Source: SURF-28 sp034521465 (GTDB taxonomy: Bacteria > Bacteroidota > Ignavibacteria > Ignavibacteriales > Melioribacteraceae). Taken from it: 64,000 bases of DNA. This document shows positions 20,864 through 30,837 of the stretch, one piece after another. Where the stretch lies: assembly GCA_034521465.1 (NCBI GenBank), contig JAXHMN010000010.1, positions 434,001-498,000 of the forward strand, in the 5' to 3' direction. Under the pieces are notes generated by a model. That model had not been told where the DNA came from, ran no database searches, and saw only the letters and a list, made by a program, of their open reading frames with translations. Position 1 is the first letter of the stretch; each line of letters begins with the position of its first letter. A program made the translations under genes and the position numbers.

Positions 20864-21754
20864 ATGAAAATGAGCTACAGAATTTTACTTTTTTATAAAT
20901 ATGTTGATTTTGAATCTCCTGAAGAGTTCAGGAAAGACCATCTTCAATTTTGTTTGGATAACGAGATTAAAGGTAGAGTCTTTATTTCCGAAGAGGGTAT
21001 AAACGGAACCGTTTCGGGCTCGATTGAAAACATAGAAAAATACAAGGATGAAATAAGAAGCTATCCCGAGTTTTCAGACATGTGGTTCAAAGAAGATGAA
21101 GCCAATGAACACGCATTCCATAAAACTCACGTCAGAGTAAAGAAAGAAATCGTTCATGCAGATTTTGGTAAAGTTGATTTAGGTAAAACCGGCAGACGGT
21201 TAAAGCCGGAAGAATTAAACAAACTTTATGAAGAAGATGAAGACTTCGTAATAATCGATGCACGAAATACTTACGAAAGCGAAATTGGAAGATTCAAAAA
21301 TGCCGTCACACCTAAAATGGAAACTTTCCGTGATTGGCCAAAAGTTGCGGATGAATTAAAAGATTACAAAGATAAAACCGTTGTCACTTATTGTACCGGC
21401 GGAATACGTTGTGAAAAAGCGTCCGCTTATTTAGTTGAACAAGGTTTTAAAAATGTCTATCAACTAGAAGGAGGAATTGTCACTTACACAAAAGACAATC
21501 CCGATAAATATTGGGAAGGAAGCATTTTTGTCTTTGATGAAAGAAGAATAGTTGAGCCAAACACTAAACAAGAATTAAGGCATACCGGTAAATGTTATTA
21601 CTGCGGTAATCCTGCTTCGTGGTATATCAACTGTCACAACCAAAATTGTGATAAATTGTTTGTCACCTGCCAGGAGTGCAAAGTTGAAAATGAATACTGC
21701 TGTTCGGATGAGTGCCGTGCATCAAAAAATAAAAGGAAAAGAGTTCACGGCTGA
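20864..21754 (+). CDS. trhO: tRNA uridine(34) hydroxylase (rhodanese-like)
   Basis: TrhO hydroxylates uridine 34 of certain tRNAs to 5-hydroxyuridine, an oxygen-dependent wobble modification. The 296 residues show the N-terminal UPF0176 domain (KGRVFISEEGINGTVSG), a rhodanese domain with active Cys in YCTGGIRCEKA, and a C-terminal zinc-binding region (CYYCGNPASWYINCHNQNCD, CQECKVENEYCCSDEC). Two adjacent in-frame Met codons (20864 and 20870) could start it; no strong ribosome site decides between them. The reading frame is clean. Confidence 0.93.
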   Translation: MKMSYRILLFYKYVDFESPEEFRKDHLQFCLDNEIKGRVFISEEGINGTVSGSIENIEKYKDEIRSYPEFSDMWFKEDEANEHAFHKTHVRVKKEIVHADFGKVDLGKTGRRLKPEELNKLYEEDEDFVIIDARNTYESEIGRFKNAVTPKMETFRDWPKVADELKDYKDKTVVTYCTGGIRCEKASAYLVEQGFKNVYQLEGGIVTYTKDNPDKYWEGSIFVFDERRIVEPNTKQELRHTGKCYYCGNPASWYINCHNQNCDKLFVTCQECKVENEYCCSDECRASKNKRKRVHG

Positions 21755-21845
21755 TCTTAATTAATCATAATTATCATAAAAATCAGCGTCCCATTTCTCT
21801 TTTGCATATATTTCGAAATTCAAAAACGGAGAGCATTGGTGAGAA

Positions 21846-22778
21846 ATGAAAAATAAACATCTATCAAATCTCACCGCGATAGGTTTAGCTCTCCTAGTTA
21901 CTTTCCTCTGGTCAACATCGTTTGTAATTATAAAAATTGGTTTAGATGAGATTCCGCCGCTGACCTTTGCCGGTCTCCGGTACACAATCGCATTCGCTGC
22001 GTTACTTCCACTCGCTTTTCGCAAAGAGACAAAACTCGAAATTAAACAATTGCAAAAAAGTGATTGGCTGAAACTAACTTTACTTGGATTGACGTTTTAC
22101 ACATTTACTCAAGGCGCTCAATTTTTTGGATTGTCGCTTCTTCCGGCAGTAACGGTTAGTCTTTTGCTTAACTTCACACCAATTGTCGTAGCCGTTATGG
22201 GAATTTTTATTCTTTCCGAACGTCCGACAATTTTACAATGGATCGGTTCAATTTCATTTTTAGTCGGAGTGATTGTTTATTTTTATCCGGTTGTGTTGAG
22301 TGCAGATCAATCACTCGGTTTAATAATTATGGGAATTGGAGTTCTTGCAAATGCCGGTTCTGCTGTTATTGGAAGAGATGTTAACAGAAATGCTAATCTC
22401 AGTCCGGTTACAATAACTGTTGTAAGTATGGGCATTGGCGGGATTTTACTTTTAATAACAGGAATAAGCACACAGGGTCTTCCGGCAATCAGTTTTTCAA
22501 ACTTGCTTTATTTGCTTTGGCTTGCTGTAATTAATACAGCTTTTGCTTTCACACTTTGGAATCTCACTCTTCGAACTTTGACCGCAATGGAATCAAGCAT
22601 AATTAACGGAACTATGTTGATCCAGATTGCAATACTTGCTTGGATATTTTTGGGTGAAGCGATCACGATGAAAGAAAGCATTGGAATGTTAATAGCCGCC
22701 GCAGGAGCTGTTCTGGTGCAGATTAAATTTAAGCGAAGGGATAAATTTACCTCCACTCATCGGAAATCTGATAAATAA
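21846..22778 (+). CDS. EamA-family (drug/metabolite) transporter
   Basis: 310 residues with about ten membrane helices in two EamA repeats (helices such as LTAIGLALLVTFLWSTSFVI and LVGVIVYFYPVVL; the second half has NTAFAFTLWNLTLRTL and FLGEAITMKESIG). The family exports amino acids, sugars or drugs by proton or sodium exchange; the substrate cannot be told from sequence. It starts 91 bases after trhO on the same strand. Confidence 0.85.
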   Translation: MKNKHLSNLTAIGLALLVTFLWSTSFVIIKIGLDEIPPLTFAGLRYTIAFAALLPLAFRKETKLEIKQLQKSDWLKLTLLGLTFYTFTQGAQFFGLSLLPAVTVSLLLNFTPIVVAVMGIFILSERPTILQWIGSISFLVGVIVYFYPVVLSADQSLGLIIMGIGVLANAGSAVIGRDVNRNANLSPVTITVVSMGIGGILLLITGISTQGLPAISFSNLLYLLWLAVINTAFAFTLWNLTLRTLTAMESSIINGTMLIQIAILAWIFLGEAITMKESIGMLIAAAGAVLVQIKFKRRDKFTSTHRKSDK

Positions 22779-22852
22779 CTGTTAATCGTCAGTTGTTTTG
22801 GGCGGAGAATTTTACGATAACTAGTCGATCAACATGTAATTTGTGAATCACT

Positions 22853-22860
22853 TATATTTG
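22853..22860 (+). promoter_or_regulatory. Possible -7 promoter element before the M16 protease pair
   Basis: TATATTTG matches TAnnTTTG and lies about 70 bases before the first protease start, in the 153-base gap after the EamA gene. No clear -33 TTG partner; tentative. Confidence 0.3.
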
Positions 22861-22931
22861 TATAATATCCTTCTTTATAAAACATGACAAATCAAAATAA
22901 AATACGAATTAAATTTAGATGAGGAATTAAA

Positions 22932-24269
22932 ATGAAAAAAAAATTGATCATCTTTCTATTGATGATGTTCACACTAATTCTATATTCAGATTCAAAGAAT
23001 ATTGAATTCATTGAATATGATTTGGATAATGGTTTACACGTTATCTTGCATCAAGATAAGACGACCCCAATCGTTGCAGTGTCCATTATGTATCATGTCG
23101 GTTCTAAGAATGAAGACCCTGAGCGAACAGGATTTGCGCATTTCTTCGAACATCTTATGTTTGAAGGTTCAGAGCATATTCCGCGGGGCGAGTATTTTAA
23201 TATTGTTCAAGGTAACGGCGGCACTTTAAATGCGAACACTTCTTTTGACCGAACATTTTACTACCAGATTCTCCCATCAAATCAATTAAAGCTTGGTTTA
23301 TGGCTTGAGTCAGAACGGTTGCTTCATCTAAAGATTGATTCAATCGGAGTTGAAACACAAAGGAATGTCGTTAAAGAAGAACGGAAACAAAGAATTGACA
23401 ATCAACCATACGGCTCGCTGCTGGAAGAATTATTTTCACGAGCTTACACAACTTATCCCTACAGATGGACACCGATCGGTTCAAATCAATATATTGATTT
23501 AGCCACACTTGACGAGTTTATTGAATTCTATAAAACATATTACGTCCCTCAAAATGCAACTCTTTCTATTGCGGGTGATATCGACATTGAGGAAACTAAA
23601 GAATTAGTCGATTTATATTTTGGTGATATACCCCGTGGAACAAACGAAATTACTCGACCGACAGTTAAAGAACCACCAATGACTGAAGAAATTAGAGACA
23701 CAGTTTATGATAACATTCAGTTACCCGCAGTTATACAATCGTATAGAATTCCCGAACAGGGAACTGATGATTATTATGCAATCAATATGTTAACCACTCT
23801 CCTTTCGGGTGGACAAAGTTCGAGAATGTACAAAGCGCTAGTCGATGAAAAACAACTTGCACTCCAAGCAGCTTCGATTCCTCTTTCATTAGAATATAAA
23901 GGACAGTTTATAAACTTTGGTTTATCAAATGCCGGAGTTGAACCTATGGAAGTTGAAGAAGCAATGGATATTGAAATTGGAAAAGTTCAGAACGAATTAA
24001 TTTCCGATAGAGAATTTGAGAAACTGCAAAATCAAATTGAGAGTAACTTTGTTCAAAGTAACTCAACGGTCGCCGGAATCTCGGAAAGTTTAGCCAACTA
24101 TCACGTTTATTTCGGTGATGCAAATCTAATCAACACCGAACTTCAGAAATATATGGATGTAACCAAAGAAGATATTAAAAGAGTTGCTAATGAATATTTA
24201 AGAAAAGAAAATAGAGTTGTGCTCTATTACTTACCTAAATCACAAGCACCGGAAGAAAAAGAGAATTAA
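22932..24269 (+). CDS. M16 zinc peptidase, catalytic subunit
   Basis: Inverted zinc motif HxxEH in GFAHFFEHLMFEGS with the distal metal ligand Glu in RNVVKEERKQRI, so this half is catalytically competent. The N-terminus carries a signal-like hydrophobic stretch (LIIFLLMMFTLILYSDS), placing it in the periplasm. At 445 residues it is the normal length of a one-chain bacterial M16 protein. It is followed, 26 bases later, by a second M16 gene lacking the motif, the familiar active/inactive pair that forms a heterodimer. Substrates are probably small peptides. Confidence 0.9.
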   Translation: MKKKLIIFLLMMFTLILYSDSKNIEFIEYDLDNGLHVILHQDKTTPIVAVSIMYHVGSKNEDPERTGFAHFFEHLMFEGSEHIPRGEYFNIVQGNGGTLNANTSFDRTFYYQILPSNQLKLGLWLESERLLHLKIDSIGVETQRNVVKEERKQRIDNQPYGSLLEELFSRAYTTYPYRWTPIGSNQYIDLATLDEFIEFYKTYYVPQNATLSIAGDIDIEETKELVDLYFGDIPRGTNEITRPTVKEPPMTEEIRDTVYDNIQLPAVIQSYRIPEQGTDDYYAINMLTTLLSGGQSSRMYKALVDEKQLALQAASIPLSLEYKGQFINFGLSNAGVEPMEVEEAMDIEIGKVQNELISDREFEKLQNQIESNFVQSNSTVAGISESLANYHVYFGDANLINTELQKYMDVTKEDIKRVANEYLRKENRVVLYYLPKSQAPEEKEN

Positions 24270-24295
24270 AAGTTTGTGAAAAATTGGAGAATAAA

Positions 24296-26368
24296 ATGAA
24301 AAATAAATTTTTAGTAATAATTGCATTGGTCTTTACAGCATCATTCTATGCGCAAGTTGACAGATCAAAAATGCCGGAACCGGAACCTGCTCCCGAAATA
24401 CAATTAAGCGATCCGGATTCATTTACACTTGATAACGGGTTGAAAGTTTTTGTTGTAACAAACAATAAATTACCTAGAATTTCTTATTCACTCGTGATTG
24501 ACCGAGATCCTATTCTTGAAGGTGAAAATGCCGGTTATGTTTCACTTACCGGACAACTATTAAGAACAGGCACTAAAACAAAAACTAAAGCTGAGATCGA
24601 TGAAGCAGTTGATTTTATCGGTGCAAGTTTAAACGCAAGTGCAACCGGACTTTTTGCCAGCTCGTTAAAAAAACATAATGAAGAACTTTTAGATATAATG
24701 GCGGATGTTCTGTTAAATGCAGAATTCAAACAAGAAGAATTAGACAAACTAAAAAAGCGAACCATTTCCGGAATCAAAGCTCAAAAAGATGACCCGAATG
24801 CAATTGCGGGCAATGTTCGAAACGCATTGGTTTATGGACTCGATCATCCTTACGGTGAACAAGTCACCGAAGAAACAGTGGAGTCAGTTACTCTGGATAT
24901 TTGTAAAGATTATTATGAAACTTACTTCAGTCCATCAGCAGCTTATTTTGCAATTGTGGGAGATATTGGAATTGATGAAGCAAGAGAACTAATTGAAAAT
25001 TATTTTAGAGATTGGCAAGCCAAAGAAATACCCACGGATGAATATAAAAAACCCAATCGTCCGTTAGTTAATAAAGTTGCTCTGGTTGACAGACCGCAAT
25101 CTGTTCAATCGGTTATCTATCTTTCTTATCCGATTGATCTTGAAGTTGGAGATGAGGACGTCATAAAATTATCGGTTGCAAACACAATTCTTGGCGGATA
25201 TTTTTCCTCCAAACTAAATATGAACTTACGAGAAGATAAAGCTTACACTTACGGCGCTCGCTCACGGTATGATACTGATGAATTGGTGGGAAGATTTGAT
25301 GCAACGACACAAGTTAGAAACGAAGTAACCGACAGCACAATAACTGAAATAATTGCCGAAATGAAAAACATGACGAAAGGTGAAATAACCGACGAGGAGC
25401 TTGAGACTGCGAAGAATTATCTGATCGGAAGTTTCTCAATGTCACTCGAAAGTCCTGCAACAATTGCAAGATTTGCCTTGAATATTGAGCGATATGATTT
25501 AGACAAAAATTACTACAGAAATTATCTTAAAAATCTCAATGCAGTTACCAGAGAAGAAGTAATAGCTGTTTCAAAAAAATATTTTAAGCCGGACGAAACT
25601 TATATCTTAGCAGTTGGTAAAGCCGAAGAAATTGCTGATGATCTTAAAAAATTTAGTCTCAGCGGAAAAATAAACTACTACGATATATATGGTAAAGAAT
25701 ATGATCCCGATGCCAAGAAAGTACCCGATGGTGTAACAGTTGAGACAATAATCGACAAATATATTGAAGCTCAAGGCGGCAGAGAAAAACTAGAAAGCAT
25801 CAATGATGTTCAGACTGTAATGAAAGGTAATATTCAAGGGACTGATATAACACTTACACTTTCCAGGAAATCTCCTGACCTGCTTCATCAAGTTTTGGAT
25901 GCTGTTGTGTTTAAACAAACCACAATATTTGACGGAGATTCGGGCGCCCAAGTTGCAAATAATCAAAAGACAATGTTGGAAGGTGAGCGTTTAGAAGAAT
26001 TAAAAATTCAAGCTACCATGAACTTATATTTTGATTATGATAAACATGGTATTGATGCAGTCTTAAAAGGTATAAAAGAAATTAACGGAAAAGACGCATA
26101 CGAAATTGAACTAACTCTTCCAACCGGTAAAAAATGGTATCATTATTACGATACAGAAACCGGATTCAAAATAAGAGAAGTTTCAACAATGGATACCCCG
26201 CAAGGCAGCTTTACTCAAACTGTTGATATGGGTGATTATAAAGAAATTGACGGTGTTTTCTATCCCCATAAATTAACACAACAAATTGGTCCGCAATCGA
26301 TTGAACTAGAAGTAACACAAATAAAAGTTAATCAGGAACTAAGCGATTCACTATTTAAAATAAATTAA
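24296..26368 (+). CDS. M16 peptidase-like protein, inactive partner, fused to a LolA/LppX-type domain
   Basis: Signal peptide MKNKFLVIIALVFTASFYAQ. The first two thirds resemble M16 peptidases, but the zinc site region reads VSLTGQLLRTGT with no HxxEH, while the second-subunit R/Y pair is kept (AYTYGARSRYD). After residue about 480 comes an extra domain (YIEAQGGREKLESINDVQTV ... WYHYYDTETGFKIREV) with the strand pattern of outer-membrane lipoprotein-sorting or LppX-like proteins. The start is chosen at 24296 because GGAG lies six bases upstream; a TTG at 24284 is in frame but unsupported. Probably pairs with the preceding gene. Confidence 0.87.
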   Translation: MKNKFLVIIALVFTASFYAQVDRSKMPEPEPAPEIQLSDPDSFTLDNGLKVFVVTNNKLPRISYSLVIDRDPILEGENAGYVSLTGQLLRTGTKTKTKAEIDEAVDFIGASLNASATGLFASSLKKHNEELLDIMADVLLNAEFKQEELDKLKKRTISGIKAQKDDPNAIAGNVRNALVYGLDHPYGEQVTEETVESVTLDICKDYYETYFSPSAAYFAIVGDIGIDEARELIENYFRDWQAKEIPTDEYKKPNRPLVNKVALVDRPQSVQSVIYLSYPIDLEVGDEDVIKLSVANTILGGYFSSKLNMNLREDKAYTYGARSRYDTDELVGRFDATTQVRNEVTDSTITEIIAEMKNMTKGEITDEELETAKNYLIGSFSMSLESPATIARFALNIERYDLDKNYYRNYLKNLNAVTREEVIAVSKKYFKPDETYILAVGKAEEIADDLKKFSLSGKINYYDIYGKEYDPDAKKVPDGVTVETIIDKYIEAQGGREKLESINDVQTVMKGNIQGTDITLTLSRKSPDLLHQVLDAVVFKQTTIFDGDSGAQVANNQKTMLEGERLEELKIQATMNLYFDYDKHGIDAVLKGIKEINGKDAYEIELTLPTGKKWYHYYDTETGFKIREVSTMDTPQGSFTQTVDMGDYKEIDGVFYPHKLTQQIGPQSIELEVTQIKVNQELSDSLFKIN

Positions 26369-26375
26369 TACTTTC

Positions 26376-26412
26376 AGCGGTTGGTTCACAAAAGCCAACC
26401 GCTTACTTTTTG
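26376..26412 (+). terminator. Rho-independent terminator after the M16 pair
   Basis: AGCGGTTGG and CCAACCGCT form a 9-bp stem with a 10-base loop, followed by TACTTTTTG. The tail ends only three bases before the HAD gene start. Confidence 0.7.
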
Positions 26413-26414
26413 TT

Positions 26415-27029
26415 ATGGAAAAATCACAAATAAAAATTATTGTATTCGATTTAGGCAACGTATTAATTCCTTTTGATTATAAAATTATTATTGATAATCT
26501 AAATAAGATTGAAACCGGTTTGGGCAATAAATTTGAGAACCTCTATGCAGAAAACTATCACGTACATCAAGCATTTGAGAAAGCCGAAATATCAACAGAT
26601 GAATTTACCAAAACAATGCTTGGTTGGCTGGATAATAAAATTGATGCAGAACAGTTTTATCATATTTACTCGGACTTGTTTACCGTGAATGAAGAAATGG
26701 TTGAACTGCTTCCGATATTAAAACAAAATTATAAATTGGTTTTACTCTCCAACACAAATTACATTCACCAAAAATATGGTTGGGAGAAATACGATTTTCT
26801 CAACCACTTCGATAAGTTAATTCTTTCTCACGAAGTTGGTGCAAGAAAACCGGAAGAAAATATTTATAAAGCTGTTGAAAGTTACACCGGTGAAAATCCG
26901 GAGACACATTTTTTCACCGACGATGTTCAAGAATATGTCCAAGCAGCAAAGTCTTTGGGGTGGGATGCTGTTCAGTTTCGCTCAGCAGACGAATACAAAA
27001 CCGCACTAAAAGAACGAAACATCATATGA
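26415..27029 (+). CDS. HAD-family hydrolase (phosphatase)
   Basis: 204 residues with HAD motif I IVFDLGNVLIPFD (nucleophile Asp, acid Asp replaced by Asn as in the GNVL subgroup), motif II LLSNTN, motif III Lys in GARKPEENIYKAV and motif IV FTDDVQEYV. This is the HAD-IA subfamily of small phosphatases or epoxide-hydrolase N-domain relatives. It has no close operon partner upstream because of the terminator. Substrate unknown. Confidence 0.82.
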   Translation: MEKSQIKIIVFDLGNVLIPFDYKIIIDNLNKIETGLGNKFENLYAENYHVHQAFEKAEISTDEFTKTMLGWLDNKIDAEQFYHIYSDLFTVNEEMVELLPILKQNYKLVLLSNTNYIHQKYGWEKYDFLNHFDKLILSHEVGARKPEENIYKAVESYTGENPETHFFTDDVQEYVQAAKSLGWDAVQFRSADEYKTALKERNII

Positions 27030-27072
27030 ATATTTGTTATATTCGATGAAAGTAAATCACCAATAACTATAT

Positions 27073-30000
27073 ATGAAGACCCAATTTTACGTCTTAATAT
27101 TTTTGTTTCTCTTTACAACTCTTTATTCCATAGATCCTAATTTAAAAGTATATACCGTTGAAGACGGTATGCCGACCCATATAGTTTACGATGCTGCACA
27201 AGACAAAGATGGTTTCATGTGGTTTGCAACCGACAAAGGGTTGATGAAGTATGATGGTGTTGAGTGGGAGTTGAGTATGATACAATTCCTTCAAATAATT
27301 TAATTAAATTTTTTGAAAAAGATAAAAATGGAAACATTTGGGCATTCCCTTATTATGGGAATGAATCCATCTATGTCTTAGAAAAGGGATCATGGGAAAT
27401 TTTCAGTAAAGGTAAGCTATCTAAAATTGGGAGTGATATTGTTACTTCTTCAGTTCATTTGAAACAGAGAGATACAACCATTTTAGTCGCTAGTACATAT
27501 AATAAACTAAATTTTTTCCGATACAGCAGCCGCAGAGATACTTCTTTCACACAATTACCTTTAACAAATCTAAATATAAGAGATATATATTTTGCCGATA
27601 ACAAAGTATTTTATTGCAGCTCTCGCAAGGGCTTTTTGAATATGATCTGAAACAGCACAGTGTAAAAAAAATTGAATTGTCTCAACCTCTTTTAGACGTT
27701 TATGAACTGTTTTATGAGGAATCAAGTAGTAAATTATATTTTTTAACAAAAGATCAAATTGGATATATCGAAAGATAATGATAGTTCATAACTTAATAAC
27801 AGTTCTTAAAATAATGCCGTCTCCGTCTTCTCCATCTTACAGCTATTTAAAGGTTCTACAATCAATACCGTCATTTCCTTTGGAACTAAGTTTATCGGTT
27901 ACATCTATACATTTAAAGACTTAGATCGGTTATCTAGTTATAAATAATGAATATGGTTATCGCCACTAACGGTGGCAACATCAACCTTTATTGACTATGA
28001 GAAATAGTATTTGGATAACATCATTTCGGGGTATCAATAAAATTACAGTTATCATCCTTCCATAATTTCAATGTAAAAGAAGGGTTCCTATCTGAACGAG
28101 GTCTACCTCTATCAATCATTTTAGATAACTAGTATTGTAATCGGTCACAACAAAGGTTTTTCTATACTGTAAAGAATCAGAAATAATAAAATTACCTTTT
28201 TATCAAAAAGGAGTAAATGACATTGAGTTATAAAAGAGTACTTCGGATGAAGGAATCTTCATTTGATAATAGTCTTTATTTTATTTCTCAATATGAAGGT
28301 TTTGGAAAGATATGATGATACTTATAAAATATCAAATGGCTTTATAGATATGATGAGTTCCCCACCACATTTTATGATATGTTTGTTCATGAACAATCAA
28401 ATCTACCTATATATGCATAGCTCTTAATACTACTATCGCTGTCATAAGCGATCACTTGATACACTAGCCGACATTTATAAGAACTCATTCCAAGAGAAAC
28501 GTATGCTGATATAATGACTCAGCCTTGCATTAATCGCAACAAAGGACTGGAATATTAGCAAGTAATCATCCACACTGGCAAAACAACAGTTCATAGGTCT
28601 AATCTTTCCGCACTTCAACAACATGTACTCATTATATAAGTATAATAATGGCTGGCTAGTGGGAACTTCAAACGGTTTAGCTATTTTTTGATAGAGTCTG
28701 ATATTTACGAATTTGAATCGAATTTTCCATAAATCAGCCCAGTTTACTTTATAGAAAGGGAAGATGAATACATTTGGTTCGGATTAATGGGTGGTGCAAT
28801 CCGGTGGAACCCGGAGACAAATGAGTATTATCACTTTACTTCAGAAGATGGGCTACTTGGTGAAGAAACAAACAGAGATGCTTTTCTTTACAAAGATGGT
28901 TTGGTTTATATCGGCACAGATAAAGGTTTATCCGTCTTTGATCCCGAATTACACAACACCATTGATTATGGTGTAAAGCCAAAACTAAAAATCGTGAGTT
29001 TACAAGACTCAGAAAACAATGACTATGATTTTAATGTTCCGCAACAAATATCTTACTCAAACAATACTCTAACTTTACAATACCGTGGACTAAGTTTTCG
29101 CAACGAAAACTCTTTACAATATAAAATTCTCATTGAATCATTGGACGATGACACAACCGAAACATTCAAAACAACCGGCACAGAATATTTTATACGGAAT
29201 CTGAATCCGGGCAACTATAAAATAGGAGTTCAAGTAATAAATGACCGCGGTGTTGAAAGCGAAATAAACTATACCTCTGAGATTAAAATTCTAGCTCCCT
29301 TTTATTTAGAAACTTGGTTTTTAGGATTATTGGTTTTGCTTGGCTTCGGAATTTCAATAAGCATTTATGATTACATTAACAAAAACCGGTATTCGCGTGT
29401 ATTAGAGAAAAAAGTTAAAATAAGAACCGCGCAACTTGAAAAATCCGAAGAGAGCATAAGAGACCTCACACAAAAATTAATAACGGCACAGGAAAGTGAA
29501 CGGCAAAGAATTTCCCGCGATTTACATGACAATGTCTCACAGGATTTAGCAATTCTAAAATTGGAATTAGAAAAATTTGGAAGGGCAGCACACGACATCG
29601 AAAAGCGAAAACTTACATGGCTCTCCGATAAACTAATCAACATGTCAAAGTATATAAAGGACTTTACTTTCTTTCTCCATCCAAGCTCGATTAAGCAAAC
29701 CGGTTTGATCAACGCACTTCAAGCAATGTGTAATGATTTCAATGAATACTCAAACACAAAAATTGAGTTTTATTCGAAAGTTAACGGACAAATTAAATTG
29801 CCGGAAGAAGTGCAGACCAACCTTTACCGCTTTGTTCAGGAAGCTCTCGCTAATATTAGAAAACATTCAAATGCCGCTAGTGGAATCATCATTGTAAGCA
29901 CAAAAGAAGATATGCTAAACTTCCGTATAGAAGATGATGGCATCGGCTTTAATCTTGAAAAAGTGCAAGCTAACAAAAGCCGAACAAGCATGGGATTAAA

Positions 30001-30109
30001 AAGTATGGAGGAAAGAATTCTAATTGCCGGGGGTGAACTCAAAATAAAATCTGCAATTGGAGAAGGAACTAAACTTTTCGCTTCAGTTTCGATGAACCCA
30101 AAAAATTAA
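27073..30109 (+). pseudogene. Second propeller sensor histidine kinase, badly decayed in the middle
   Basis: The N-terminal piece has a signal peptide (KTQFYVLIFLFLFTTLYS) and Reg_prop blades (LKVYTVEDGMPTHIVYDAAQ, GFMWFATDKGLMKYDG). The C-terminal 440 codons (from 28787) are intact: last blade, Y_Y_Y-like strands, one helix (FLGLLVLLGFGISISIYDYI), HisKA_3 (ISRDLHDNVSQDLAILK) and HATPase (VQEALANIRKHSN, EDDGIGFNL, SMGLKSMEERI). Between about 27300 and 28790 the reading frame changes many times and several stops occur, although fragments such as FKDLDRLSSY, HHFGVSINKI-like text and FHNFNVKEGFL persist. As read, it makes no full protein. No response regulator is adjacent. The block could be biological decay or very poor assembly coverage. 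Confidence 0.75.
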
Positions 30110-30447
30110 TCAACATTGCTAATAAACTCTTCCCAAACTTCAGGTTGAAAACCAATTACAACTTTTTTATTACTGCGAACAATCGGAGTTTTGAATAATA
30201 ACGGGTCTTCTAAAAGTTCTTCTTCAATATCATGAAGTATATATTGCAAATTACGTTTTGAATATTGCTTGCTTTCTTTATCAATAATCTCTTCTAAATC
30301 ATAAAACTGCTTGATGTTTTCAAGCTCTTTTTTACTCACGCCTTTTTCTTTCAAATCTCTAAACTGAAAATCAATTCTGCGTTCTTTATAAAAACGTTCT
30401 GCCTTTTGAGTATCCTTGCATTTTTTTGTTCCGAAAATCTGTATCAA
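30106..30447 (-). CDS. ArsC/Spx-family thioredoxin-fold protein
   Basis: 113 residues with a single Cys near the N-terminus (IFGTKKCKDTQKAERFY) and the ArsC-type C-terminal strand (LLFKTPIVRSNKKVVIGFQPE). The family includes arsenate reductases and Spx regulators; with one Cys and no ars neighbours, a redox role is more likely than arsenate detoxification. It overlaps the upstream rhodanese gene by four bases, so it is translationally coupled to it and is the last gene of the eight-gene operon that begins at 37611. It ends four bases inside the stop region of the convergent kinase (30106-30109). Confidence 0.82.
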   Translation of the reverse strand: MIQIFGTKKCKDTQKAERFYKERRIDFQFRDLKEKGVSKKELENIKQFYDLEEIIDKESKQYSKRNLQYILHDIEEELLEDPLLFKTPIVRSNKKVVIGFQPEVWEEFISNVD

Positions 30448-30827
30448 TTTTTATCTCCGTAATTACTTCGATATTCTTTCATTCCGCCGAGCACGTCGTA
30501 TGCGTCATATCCATTATCAATTAAAATTTTTGTTGCAAAGGTCGAACGATTACCTGTTCTGCAAATTACGGCAATGGTTTTATCTTGATGTTTTTCGAGT
30601 TCTTCTACTCTTCCGGAAAGTTCTTGAACCGGAATATTTTTGACATTTTCTAGTTTGCCAAGCGGCCCGACTAATTCTTTCGGAGTTCTAACGTCAAGAA
30701 TAATTAAATTAGAATCCGCATCTCTTTTTTCCACAAACTTTTCCATAGTTAGATTAGGGACATCAGGTTTAACATTGCATGAGACTAAAAAAAGCGCAAC
30801 AATGAAAACAAAAATATATTTATACAT
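30444..30827 (-). CDS. Rhodanese-like lipoprotein
   Basis: A lipoprotein signal (YIFVFIVALFLVSC, lipobox LVSC with Cys at residue 17) is followed by a rhodanese domain: LIILDVRTPKELVGPLG and the active loop CRTGNRS. It should sit in the outer membrane or facing the periplasm and transfer or detoxify sulfane sulfur. It overlaps the following ArsC/Spx-like gene by four bases and follows the FAH gene by ten bases, as part of the eight-gene operon. Confidence 0.85.
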   Translation of the reverse strand: MYKYIFVFIVALFLVSCNVKPDVPNLTMEKFVEKRDADSNLIILDVRTPKELVGPLGKLENVKNIPVQELSGRVEELEKHQDKTIAVICRTGNRSTFATKILIDNGYDAYDVLGGMKEYRSNYGDKN

Positions 30828-30837
30828 CTAAATCCTT

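Noticed and set aside
22801..22870. A full -33/-7 Bacteroidota promoter
   Set aside because: Only the -7-like element is convincing; the -33 TTG is missing at the right distance, so it is listed only as tentative.
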